Source: Symsagittifera roscoffensis (lineage: Eukaryota; Xenacoelomorpha; Acoela; Convolutidae). From it: a DNA stretch of 64,000 nucleotides. This document shows positions 22,384-32,188 of this stretch, piece by piece (position 1 is the first letter of the stretch; each line of letters begins with the position of its first letter). The position numbers and the translations under genes are program-made. The notes beneath the pieces were generated by a model. It was not told where the DNA came from and ran no database searches. It saw nothing but the letters and a program-made list of their open reading frames with translations. The stretch is taken from positions 40,763,165-40,827,164 of the forward strand of contig NC_087064.1 in NCBI RefSeq assembly GCF_963678635.1, read 5' to 3'.

Positions 22384-22391
22384 TATTTATA
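22384..22391 (-). promoter_or_regulatory. Possible TATA box of the racemase-like gene
   Basis: The minus strand reads TATAAATA about 210 bp upstream of the ATG. A 9-bp hairpin (arms TAATGCCAA/TTGGCATTA, 22394-22415) sits just next to it. In AT-rich DNA this could be chance. Confidence 0.3.
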
Positions 22392-22446
22392 GTTAATGCC
22401 AAACTGTTGGCATTATCTTTTTCGGTCACCAAATCTGAATAAATCT

Positions 22447-22620
22447 GGTCAATAAATCTGAACCTACATTTAATTGGTCAATAAATTTGAAACTACATTT
22501 AATTGGTCAACAAATCTGAACCTTTATTTAATTGGTCAACAATTCTGGACCTACATTTAATTGGTCAACAAATCTAAACCTACATTTAATTTGTCGAAAA
22601 ACTTAGTTGGTCAAAAAAAC
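22447..22620. repeat. 29-bp tandem repeat, about five to six units
   Basis: Units of GGTCAAYAAATCTGAACCTA plus CATTTAATT start at 22447, 22476, 22505, 22534, 22563 and (degenerate) 22592, exactly 29 bp apart. The units differ from each other by a few bases. It lies upstream of the racemase-like gene. Confidence 0.9.
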
Positions 22621-22689
22621 GGTTGTTTTAGGTTAATTAATTAATTTTATTGCCAACAATTTGACAGTAACATTTGAGCGCGTCACCGA

Positions 22690-22912
22690 TATTATAAGTG
22701 GCAAAAAATTGGAACAGACTGAAATAATTAAAAAGAGCAATCTGCCAATTTTGAGCAATTTGTGCATGCAAATTTGAGTTTTCGGGCGACCTTGAGTCTG
22801 TCTGAAAAACTATCTGTTGCATGCAAAAGGTTTCTGAAATAGGTCATTTGCCCGTAATTTGCTCTTTTTATTTAATTCTGTCTGTTCCAAATTTTTGCAA
22901 CTCTCTTATATT
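22690..22912. repeat. Foldback MITE, copy 2 (most complete)
   Basis: Left arm GTGGCAAAAAATTGGAACAG..AAAAAGAGCAA and right arm TTGCTCTTTTTATTTAATTC..TTTTTGCAAC are inverted repeats of about 50 bp. The interior contains GCATGCAAA twice in opposite sense. A half copy continues at 22917-23010 (AGCAAAAAGTTCGGACAGAC onward). Confidence 0.55.
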
Positions 22913-23066
22913 GCTATAATTAGTAGCAAAAAGTTCGGACAGACAGATTTAATCAAAATGAGCAATCAATTCTTTTCGACGTTTTTTTGCATGCAAAATC
23001 TGAAGCCGAACAACCTTGAATTTTTTGTCAGACCAAATTCAAAATGCATGATCGTTGATTATCCGA

Positions 23067-23802
23067 TGATTACAGTGCTGATTTAAATTATCCGGACAAA
23101 ACGAACAAAACTTGAATTTTCAAACGCGTTTTTCTCAAATTGGGTTAAGATTAGATAAAAAGTGAAGAGAACAAAAGTTGCTTAGAATTTCACCAGAATT
23201 AATATGGTGCCATTTTTTCTCCAAAATTCTCAACAAAAATTTTACCCCAAAAATGGGTCATTTTGGCTTTTTTCAAATAATCAAGAATTACTCAGAAACT
23301 ACTTTGTTAATTGATGACAAAATTATATCACAGGAAGCCTCTTACGCAGCACAACAAATTTTAACAAAGGTTAAATCTTCAAAAACCAGTAAAAGAAAAA
23401 AAAATTTCACTCGATAGTCAATAAATGTGATTTTTACTATATAAAACCCAGAATCTCTGTTTAGAATAAATTTCAAACAATTTGCGCAATTTTTTTAGAG
23501 ATTTAACCCTTGTTAAACTCGTTGGGCTGTGTAAGAGGCTTTTTGTGATATAATTTTCTTATCCATTAAAAAAGTGGTTCAGCGTATTTTTTGATTAATT
23601 GAAAAAAAACAAAGTGACCCATTTTTGGGGTAAATTTTTTGTTGAGAATTTCGGAGAAAAAATGGCATATTATTTCTGGTGAAATTCTAAGCAACGTTGT
23701 TCTCTTCACTTTTTGTCTAATCTTAACCCAATTTGAGAAAAACGCGTTTGAAAATTCAATTTTGTTCGTTTTGTCCGGATAATTTAAATCAGCACTGTAT
23801 CC
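23067..23802. repeat. Long inverted repeat, arms about 310 bp
   Basis: Arm 23067-23385 and arm 23491-23802 are reverse complements at roughly 90 percent by eye, with a loop of about 105 bp. Each arm encodes a related peptide (LRISPE, LNKxFTPKMGHF, FFQxIKxY) on the outward-to-inward strand. The left copy is open for 80 codons but starts only at a TTG. It could be a foldback transposon or a palindromic duplication of a gene fragment. Confidence 0.75.
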
Positions 23803-24171
23803 CAGCCTATTTTTTAAATACTGCGATGAACATCCAGATTTTACTATAAAACAGTTCGTAAAATAAGTTAAAAAATTGAAATCTAGAGTTATTTTCAACA
23901 ACAAAAAAAAACAACAAACTAAACACCACCCCACCCCCACCCCCAACCCCAAAAAAACGAAAGTAAAGATGATCAAACTATTCAAATTTTGGAAAATAAT
24001 CGCAGAAAAACATCAGCCAACCTGAGCAATGCTTTTCCTGTTTCAAGGCCTACTAATCGACGCTTCGGATGCAATTGCCCGCCGTGGTTATAAGTTTTGA
24101 GCGAAACTCTGCTTTATGATCTTTCGACGTTATGTTTATTTCAGTTTCAATTTCCGTTGATGTCTAGACAG
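23803..24171. other. Intergenic, with a short CCCCA-type simple repeat
   Basis: 23928-23955 is a C-rich simple repeat (CACCCC units). No gene or other feature seen in the rest. Confidence 0.5.
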
Positions 24172-24480
24172 TTGCTCTTTTCAATTAATTCTGTCTGTCC
24201 GAACTTTTTGCAATTCTCTATATTTGAGCTCATTATTTTTTATTTTAAAAAAATAATTAACCTAAGACAACCGTATTTTGACCAATCAAGTTGCTCAAGG
24301 TCACAAATAAGGCGAATAATTTGGCGGTACCTTTAAAAAGAGTTTCTGAACGTTCGGAATGGCAAAATTAACGCCATCTACCTAATCAATTAACGCCATT
24401 AAGAGCAATCTACCAACTTTGAACAACTTTGGATGCTAATTTTTTTCAGGGTACTTTCAGACACTTATTGTGCCAGAAAT
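24172..24480. repeat. Fragments of the foldback MITE family
   Basis: 24172-24230 matches the right arm (CTCTTTTCAATTAATTCTGT..GAACTTTTTGCAA), and 24398-24480 matches an inner left part (AAGAGCAATCTACCAA). The copy is split or rearranged, with about 165 bp of unrelated sequence between. Confidence 0.45.
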
Positions 24481-24630
24481 ACTAGCTTCCCCACGCTTAA
24501 AGTCGATTCATCTCCCATATTTTATGAAATGCCATCAAAAAAGAAAAAGTAGAAGCTGCGAAGAAAAATTGTGCGAGTTGGAACAAAAACGGGTTGAATG
24601 ATTTCATGCTGTGCAAGTTATAAAATGTTG

Positions 24631-24718
24631 GATCTACTTAACAATCTCCCCCCTATGGTACCTACTTAAGAATCTCCACCCGTTTCTTGAAAGGGGTGGA
24701 GATTGTTAAGTAGATCTG
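24631..24718. mobile_element. Tiny 88-bp foldback element with 8-bp flanking repeats
   Basis: Arms 24631-24649 and 24698-24716 are perfect 19-bp reverse complements. A second left-type arm (24662-24681) can also pair with the right arm. The element is flanked by AAATGTTG on both sides (24623-24630 and 24719-24726), consistent with an 8-bp target duplication. Confidence 0.5.
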
Positions 24719-24726
24719 AAATGTTG

Positions 24727-25211
24727 ACTATATATCTTCGGCTAGTAGTAAATTAGGAAAAAAAATAAACTAAAAACAAATTGATATTGCAAATTGAGAC
24801 AAGCTTATTGATTACCTAGATTAAGCGTAGCTACTTCTGAGGTAACATATTTACGAGAAATTTTCCAAGCGAGATGCATCGAGATTCGCGGATTCATCTT
24901 GTTGGAAAGATGAAGAAGTCAATAAAAAACTAAATCGAGATACTACAAGAGGGAAACTCAATAAACAGCTACATCATCTCTAACTAGATCAGAGATCATC
25001 ATGAAAAGAAATTGCATCAGTGCAAACATCTGGTCGGCGTTCTCTTTTGCTTTGACTTCATTGAACCTAAAAAATTTTTTATCGTCCAAAAAGATAAATA
25101 GTGCAGAAAGACATTAAAACATAAAGTCAGCAATCACCGCAGCTCATCAAATGAAGTAGGTTTTTCATCTACGTCCATTCGCTATCCAAAGTCATTAAAT
25201 ATTCTGTTTCA
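24727..25211. other. Intergenic or 3' flank of the next gene, no feature seen
   Basis: AT-rich sequence downstream of the minus-strand exon at 25212-25704. I see no gene and no clear AATAAA on the minus strand. Confidence 0.4.
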
Positions 25212-25704
25212 CTAAACCAATTTTAAGATCATGTCAGTATAAATTAACCAATTCGACACGGTTTTGACGGTGTAGTTAAGTCCTCCGTCAAAAAAATCAC
25301 TCTGTAAATCAGTGCACCAATTATCATATGGCTCAAAAAGTTGACTGAACAAGTTACAAATCCGTTTCAGCCCAATCTGATTTTTTCCAATCTCGGTCGC
25401 CTTTGCAGCAAAATACATGGTTTCTTCAGGCTTTTTGAGCAATTCGTGATCTTCGGTGCAGTTGAGTTGAAAAACCTTAAGCTCAATTTTGCAGGTGTAG
25501 CTGCAGGCGCCACTGGAAAAACTTTCCATAAAACCGGTAGCCTTGTAATTTTCTAAGTTATTTGAGATAAGTTCAAGGTGACATTCAGTGACAAAAAACA
25601 TACCGCTCTTTTTTCGTTCGGGATGCCACGCCATTTTCCAGTTATCTAATTTCATCGCTGATCAACTGTAAAGTTTTCTCAAAACGGTTGTTAACAATGT
25701 CCAG
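25212..25704 (-). CDS. Distal exon of an unrecognised host gene, interrupted by element B
   Basis: The minus-strand frame 25212-25655 (147 codons, ATG to TAA) is cysteine-containing and of mixed composition, unlike nearby random frames. Upstream of the ATG another frame is open from an acceptor-like CTTTATTTTATAG at about 25705-25720 and encodes LDIVNNRFEKTLQLISDE. A single extra A at 25655-25660 would join the two, so there may be a frameshift or an assembly error. A matching proximal exon lies beyond element B at 44511-44648, in the right phase. I do not recognise the protein; no signal peptide or membrane segment is evident. Confidence 0.45.
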
Positions 25705-25838
25705 CTATAAAATAAAGGCAACAAAGTGGATAACTAGTCCACCTGAATTTAGCCAGGGTTGTGTATTTCGCAAAATCCAGTAAAAACAGCTGACTTTATG
25801 AATTGTGCCCTGAGAGCCGATAGGATTTTTTATCCTAC

Positions 25839-26247
25839 TGGAACCAGATCTATACTACATTTTTTATGGTTATAAATTGGATATTTTATCACTATAAAAT
25901 GTTTAATATTAACCAATCATGATCCATCTAACTAACAACCCACTTATTTGTAAGTGCTGAAATTACTTGTAATTTCAGCACCAGAGAGATTTGAATTTAA
26001 CTTAGAAATTAGTTACCTCTCCAAGAGACCTTCTAGCAATCGCAATAAGCCAGTATACTTTAGATCTATTGAGCCTAGCAGAGACTAGTTAAACACCCTG
26101 AGACTAGTAGATATAAGAGTAAGATTAGGATCGGTATTAAACTAAGAAGTTGCACGAATCTATCCGGCCGAAAATGAGATAGCGTGACGAGCAGACGGTG
26201 TACCCTATCCGAAATTACTCTATGAGTTAAACCTCGGTCACAACTCA
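25839..26247 (+). repeat. 5' LTR of element B
   Basis: This 409-bp repeat matches 44096-44506 with about 11 substitutions and one 2-nt indel by my manual alignment (roughly 97 percent). It starts TG and ends CA. An internal hairpin at about 25951-25983 (AAGTGCTGAAATTAC/GTAATTTCAGCAC) is conserved in the LTR of C and may mark the R-region polyadenylation or packaging structure. Confidence 0.93.
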
Positions 26248-26249
26248 TC

Positions 26250-26264
26250 TGGTGCGACCATAAG
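26250..26264 (+). promoter_or_regulatory. Primer-binding site of element B
   Basis: TGGTGCGACCATAAG begins 2 nt after the LTR end. The tRNA 3' end that would pair reads ...GGTCGCACCA. The spacing of 2 nt is the same in element A. The particular tRNA is not determined. Confidence 0.6.
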
Positions 26265-26368
26265 TCTCGAATAAGACCTTAAAAAACAAATTAGCTTAGA
26301 GCTAACAAAATAGATTAGAAATAGACAAAAACATTTCCGAAATGTTACATGATAATAATTTAGTTGAA

Positions 26369-26575
26369 ATGTCTCTACGACTCAATAGATCAGAGCCGCT
26401 ATTCCGTACAAAACGAGAACTACCAGGTGTTGGAAGAAGACCTCGGACAAGAGACGATCTACGACTACGGAGAAACTTACCATTAAGTTTCATGGTCGTA
26501 CGGCAAAAGCCAGAACAAACTTTTATATTTAGAATTTTACTAGCAAGGAATTTATATTTTCATTTGCAAACATAA
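26369..26575 (+). CDS. ORF0: small basic leader protein of element B
   Basis: The frame starting MSLRLNRS encodes about 68 residues, rich in Arg/Leu. C has the homologous MSLRLNRS frame at 46326. They share TKRE, TR-DLRL-RNLP, FM-V--KPEQ and FRIL, and many codon differences between them are at third positions (CTA/CTC, AGA/AGG, TTA/CTA, CCA/CCG), pointing to past selection on the protein. In C, the FRIL-SA codons are followed directly by GTAAGT; B has a mutated version (AGGAAT). It could therefore be a first coding exon spliced to a downstream gene. Not related to any protein I know. Confidence 0.55.
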   Translation: MSLRLNRSEPLFRTKRELPGVGRRPRTRDDLRLRRNLPLSFMVVRQKPEQTFIFRILLARNLYFHLQT

Positions 26576-27539
26576 GACCTTGAAGAATAAGCTTCAATGA
26601 TTATTTCAGGCGCTATACAAATTTTACTATTGCACAATAACGATTGATAAAAACATATCGAATCGTTTCCTCCAAAACTGCAGTAAGATTCAAAAAGATA
26701 TCTGAAAAATATACTTTTTAAAATAAAAATAAAAATTAGTTAACATGATCATAAAATTTTAGTACAAACAAATCATTGTGTCATCTCCAGCTTCATCACC
26801 TAAACATGATAGCAATCAAATGAACTACTAACATTATCAAAAACTAATTTTTTTCTATCAATAAAACAAAAAATTATTTTTCAAGCTTATCCTAAATTTT
26901 ATCTTTATTTAACTTAAATTTCTCTACACCTTATATAAAGATCATCAAGGCTTTCCTTGGATCTCCTTAAATACCTAAATTAAATCGTTTTGTACCAATA
27001 AAATTTATGTCTGATCATCAAGGCTTATCCTTGGATCAAATAGAACATTTTTGTTCTCCCCCACCCTTTTAATAAAGTGTCTAACGTCCTCGAACGTCAA
27101 TTCACTACCCAACCCTTTCAAAGACCCAGGACTAATAGAAATTTTCAAATAACTCTAACTATTCTAATTAGGCTAAACAGTGAAGAACTTTGGTTATTCA
27201 TCCTTCACTTGAGCCTCCCCCCCCCTTTTACCTGACCCAGGCTAAATCTTAAATCTTAGAAAGTTTAAAATAGTACCTAACGAACCACTCAGGTTCTAAT
27301 TATACCTGCACCTTGTAGATTGATTTACTATTCTCCAACCCTTGAACACAATCACTACCCCTAAATAAGGTTAAGTAAGTTAACACCTTAATTTAGAATA
27401 GTCACGAGAAAGTAACAGTCATTCCCAGGAATCGATATATACTTTTCTCTCCAACATTGAATAAAAAGACCCAAGTTAGGCTAACCAAAAAATCGTAAGG
27501 ACTAACAGTCTAGGATATATATTCACTAATAAAAAACCT
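26576..27539 (+). promoter_or_regulatory. 5' leader of element B with hairpin repeats
   Basis: Non-coding, but shared with A and C. It contains two clear hairpin units, 26940-26963 and 27013-27037 (GATCATCAAGG-CTTT-CCTTGGATC type), perhaps a degraded third near 26881, and the conserved GTGTCTAACG...CCCAGGACTAATAG and CAGTGAAGAACTT...CCTTCACTTGA segments. Such a leader is where a packaging signal would be expected. A C-rich run lies at 27219-27228. Confidence 0.6.
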
Positions 27540-29728
27540 TGCATCCTTCATCCGAAACCTTATGTGACTGAACAATTTCGGAAATAAACAAACAATCGTA
27601 TTACACAATTGCGAAATAAATAACGAAACATACGATCTCGTAATCACACCACACAAACAAACGATTGGATATATTCGAACAAAACGACAAACAATAAAAA
27701 GAAAATTATAAGTAAACAATGACAAATTATACGGAAAAGATTTTCAAAGCGAAGAAACGCAGTCTCCAAATCAGAAGTCAGTAATTTAGATGCACTTTGC
27801 AAACTAAAAGAAACAGTAAATAAAAACTACCCAGTTCACGATCAATTTTTTTTTATTCAGAAGCCACATCACATTCATCCAAACAAGGAAAATGAAGAAT
27901 AAAAAAGATATACAAAAGTAAACCAGTACGTTTATACAATTGGAACCAACCAATCAGACACATTGAAAATTACGCACTGACAGTTATAAAACGAAAAAAT
28001 GAGCCAAAGTCCAAGTGATGAAAGTCCAGACGAAAACTCTGTTTTCCCATTTCTCATAAATTCACTCACTGAAGATAGAGGACAAATACAATTTTGTACT
28101 AAATTAATTGAAAATGTATTTGAACAAGGAATTAGCCCATGTAAAGCAGAATTCCCAGAAGTGAAAATCAAAAGACAAATTATCGACCATTATTTAAAAA
28201 GAATATGAAACCTAACACAACCATATGGAATCTACACCATAGAACTCACTACAGAAAGTAAATTTCAAAACAAACAAGTTATTCAAACAGACGATGTTGA
28301 CATAGAATTTTCAAAAGTATTCGCAGATTACATCAAAAACATACATGACAAAAATTCACAGAGAGCGAATTCAATATTCACTTACGATGTTTTTTCACTA
28401 ATATATAATTATAAATCCATACTAGAAAAAACAGGATCTGAAAGTACATCACCAGTTCAAACATCGAGACACACGAACGTAAGAAATGAAATTGCCGCAT
28501 TTTCTGCTTTTTTAAATACAATCCGTGAAAGTATTTCAAGCAATGAAATTTCACAAAATGTTAAACACGATTTACAAAAAATTTTAGCGTGGTTCATAAT
28601 TGATTATTTTACATATAATATTGATTTAATTGCATAAGCAAGAAAAAATGTTAGACCTCAAAGTACCAATGACGACACTGTCATTGCAGAACAATCAGAT
28701 TATATTTGGGACCCTGAATGGTCTCATCCATTATTTCTGAACACACCAATAGACATCTCAAGTCAAGCAATCAGTACAATTTCTATTCACAAAGACCATG
28801 TATTTCCACTTACAATAGATGCAACACCTTTAAACTGTAATTCATTTTTACCTGATAGAAGACAAAATAATAGCTTAAATTCAACCCTTGTACAACAAGA
28901 TAATTTAAATGGAACTAGAAATCTTACACAACAAGATTTTCAAACAACATCATGTTTTGCAAATGAAGAAGTAGTTGAAAGAATAGTATCAACTACACAG
29001 CAAAGTATTTCACCAATAATTCCAAACCTTACAACGCCAAAACCTAAAAATCAAACATTACCACAAGTAACATTGCAATCTACAGTTAAACCCTCGGTTG
29101 TATCAAAATATTCACATATGGATTATTAGACATATAGACCAATGACAAAACCAACACACAGACAAAGAACATTCATTATGTAAGTCCATCGAAAACAACT
29201 CATCCTCCCCGTATACAAAAGCAAAATCATTTATTTTCACAAAAGTCAAATTTTCCAATGACATCAACAAAATCAGTAAGTTTCCATGACTATCCACATC
29301 CCTCTCAAGATTACTGTGAAAATTATTCATTTTTCCAACAAAATAGGAATAAACAACAAACACCATATCACACATCAAATTATTTATCATCAGATGATGA
29401 CGATTATTATCAACCAGATATTTTTGCAACATACGCAAAAGAATATCGTACACAGAAACCTCGACAAAATCAAGTATCTTAAAATATAAAATATCACCCA
29501 CAAAATTTAGCTAATACACAAAGCTATCAACCGATGAATATTCAAAATCAACCAAGCACACAATCCTATCAACCAGCACAATCACAAAACACAGCCATTA
29601 TGCATTCTTATCAACCAACACAAATGCAAAGTGAAATACCACTACCATATTAGTTACAACAACACGAAATAACACAAGACCAACTTACAAATTTTTCACA
29701 AAAGCCAAATGCCGCAGAATCACTACAA
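27540..29728 (+). pseudogene. Gag N-terminal part of element B
   Basis: Two conserved blocks. The first (about 27540-28011) has KQTIVLHNC, YDLVITP, YIRTKRQT and, near the end, RLYNWNQPIRHIE. The second begins MSQSPSDES at 27999 and has SVFPFLIN, FPEVKIKRQIIDHYLK, IEFSKVFADYIKNIH, VKHDLQKILAW. In A these appear to be in one frame; in B and C they overlap in different frames at the ATG. A TGA at about 28206 is shared by B and C. After about 28740 the sequence becomes a Gln/Thr/Pro-rich linker. Gag would build the particle. This N-terminal region does not resemble a matrix family I know. Several stops (for example 28635, 29127) break it. Confidence 0.65.
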
Positions 29729-30370
29729 ATGACAATGAATCCATACCTAGTGGGTAGATCATCAAAAACATCAAAGAAACCATTGATGGTATTTACAGGT
29801 ACAGACCCTGAATACTCTGTAGAAGGTTATTTAAATGCAGTCAAGGCAAATTTATTTCTAATTAAAGGACCTGAACCGATTAATAAGCCACTTCATCAGA
29901 ATTGGAAACATAGACGCACAGCGTTAATACAAACAACACTTGATGGCGCAGCTCAAAAATGGTTTTCAGTTTAACCTATAGATATAAAAACGGATTGGAA
30001 AAGATTCACACAAAATTTTTTGAAATTTTTTGACTCTGAAAGAAATAAACAACATCAAAGAGTTTTATGTAAGAAAATTCGCAATCTACCAAACGAAACA
30101 ATTAAACAATTGGCAGTTCGAATCGAAACACTTTTTCAAAAAACATATTCACTTAACACCCATGATTATGAAAACACGAAAATGACAGAAATTTTAATGA
30201 TGACTCTAACACCCCAATTAAGGAAAATAGCTATTAAAAAGAGAGCATCACATCCCTCCTCAATTCGAGAACCAGATTTAGATTTCAGAAAACTAGTTGA
30301 AAAACTTAAACAAGCAGAAATCACAATGAAACTTGAAGAAACAGAAAATCTTAGTACAAAACGTCAATAG
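29729..30370 (+). pseudogene. Gag capsid domain of element B
   Basis: Contains FTGTDPEYSVEGYLNAV, LDGAAQKWFS, DWKRFTQNFLKFF, and NETIKQLAVRIETLFQ, in the order of a Ty3/gypsy capsid (retrotransposon Gag family). A stop after QKWFSV (TTA to TAA, since C reads a Leu codon) splits it into 81- and 116-codon frames. Capsid assembles the particle shell around the RNA. Confidence 0.8.
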
Positions 30371-31272
30371 AATCGAAACAAATACTGCACATATAAACAA
30401 CATAAAAGATTCAGATGTAGATCTAACTGAAAAAATCAGTGAAATTTTAAGCATATATGAGAAAAACCCAAATTTTAAAGGCAAACCATCTTTCAAAAAA
30501 TGAATTAATTAATGCCGAAGATACGGACACAGTATTGCCGAATGTAGGCAAAAACAACAAGATAACCAAAACTAACCACAAAAAACAAAAAACCAAATAA
30601 ATCATTCTATCAATACATGAAAAAAAGACCAAAATTTACCAAACAAAAACATACATAGTAACAACAGCTCTGGTAAATCACTTCCAAATGATTCAAATTA
30701 CTCAAAAAACCAGTCACCCTATAATTCTAGTTATAGAGGTAGATCACCAGAACAAAGAAATTCACGAAATTTCTCACAAAATAGATATAGTTGATCAAAT
30801 AGTCAAAATAATCAGTATAGAAGTAATTATTCACGATCAAATTCAAACAGAACAGAATTGTTTGATACCACTTCCCATTCAAATTCTAGGAATAGACACT
30901 ATTCAAACGATAGATCACGAAACTCATCAAACAATAGAAACAGAAACTATTCAAACAATAGAAATAGAAGTTATTCCAATTATCGAAATCAACTTTACCA
31001 AAACAGTAGATCAAGAAACAATTCATACAACAGATCCAATTATCAACGAACAAATAACAACAACTACCATAATAGATCACGAAATAGTTCACAAAATAGG
31101 AATCCAAACTATAACAAAAGACAAAGGAATTATTCTCAATCTCCTCATAGAAAAAATTATCGCTTCTCCGATTCCAAAACACAAACAAAGAAGCAATACG
31201 CCGAAACATCAAGGACAAATTAATCAAGTACAAACAACTGAAGAGACAAATTCAGACCCCTGGTATCGATGA
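30371..31272 (+). pseudogene. Gag nucleocapsid of element B: lost zinc knuckle and Asn/Arg/Ser-rich tail
   Basis: At about 30500-30545 the sequence RRYGHSIAEC matches the CCHC knuckle of C (CNFCRRYGHSIAEC), but the first Cys codon is ATT and the next residues include stops, so the knuckle is gone. From about 30690 to 31223 the protein is a low-complexity run of NRNYSNN, RSRNSS and YNRS units. Such a tail would bind RNA and could be disordered. An alternative frame over the same region (30688-31272) is open for 194 codons, Ile/Thr/Glu-rich, and is a by-product of the repeats. Confidence 0.65.
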
Positions 31273-31429
31273 TACAGAAAGTACAGAATTACAATTGAAC
31301 CGCATCAATTGTGAATCAACACATAGCGAAAGAGACAAATAATACTATCTCAGTTAATATGATCACAGCTGAAAATGATTACGAACCTGTTATAAATTAA
31401 CAACCTTTCACTTCACACATTTACGAAAA

Positions 31430-32188
31430 TCAAGTGGAATTTCTTCAAAATTACTACACTACACCTAATAGTAACAATGTACCAGTTGAACAAGAAGTAA
31501 ATAGAATTAACACTGTAATTAAGCCCAAAAAAGACGAAATAAAAAGCTCATATACAAACCACATATATCAAAATATACAAACAGAACATCCAAGAGAAAA
31601 AATTTGGACAATTCCCTCTCTCTTAGAAAGTCCGAAAAGTAAATAACTTCAACCACCAGATCTTGAAATAGATTTTTTAATCGACTCAGGAGCAGAATCA
31701 AATATAATTAATATTCCCACTTGGAATGAATTAAAACACTACATGCAACCCTAGTACCTATTAAGACAGCCAGCAAATTAGCAACAGCACGGGGCTCAAC
31801 ATTGATAAATTATGGTAAAATCCAACTTTTCCTAGTTCCCACGAGAACAATGGAACAAAAACAAAATCTTAAACAAACCATTTAAACAAACATTCCACAT
31901 AACAGATATAAAACACAATATCATTGGCATAACATTTATAACTGAGTATATTCCCACAATAAATATTTTAAATGGTAAACTCCATATAAAAGACAAGTAC
32001 ACAAGAATGAAAAATACATCCTTAACATTCTTTCAAAGATTAAACAAACAACCACCATTTTCTCTAATTTTTACCCTATATACAATCAACAACGAAAATA
32101 TCTGAAACCACTATCAGGAAATAAATATAACTTTTCAATTAAACAAGTTCACCAATACGATAAAAACCAAAATAAACAACATCTCTAT
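31430..32188 (+). pseudogene. Aspartic protease of element B
   Basis: The catalytic motif FLIDSGAES is at about 31671-31700, preceded by SLLESPKSK and LEIDFLID and followed by NIPTWNEL. The later conserved part has FHITDIKHNIIGI and LNGKLHIKDKYT (about 31890-32000). The enzyme would cut Gag-Pol as a dimer. Stops at about 31646 and 31878 and frame changes inactivate it. In C the catalytic motif reads LIDLGSES. Confidence 0.7.

Noticed and set aside
22924-24480. CRISPR-like arrangement of repeated phrases in the 22.6-24.5 kb region
   Set aside because: The repeats are inverted, unequal and unevenly spaced foldback-element fragments, in a eukaryotic context.
27510-27725. An antisense ORF overlapping the Gag N-terminus, found also in C (47452-47712) and A (17746-17964)
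   Set aside because: The antisense peptides resemble each other, but the sense strand is better conserved (QTIV-HNC, YDLVITP, YIRSKRQT), so the antisense frames are shadows of Gag.
30688-31272. A 194-codon frame rich in Ile/Thr/Glu in the Gag tail
   Set aside because: It is an out-of-frame reading of the Asn/Arg/Ser repeats; C has no equivalent open frame of this kind.
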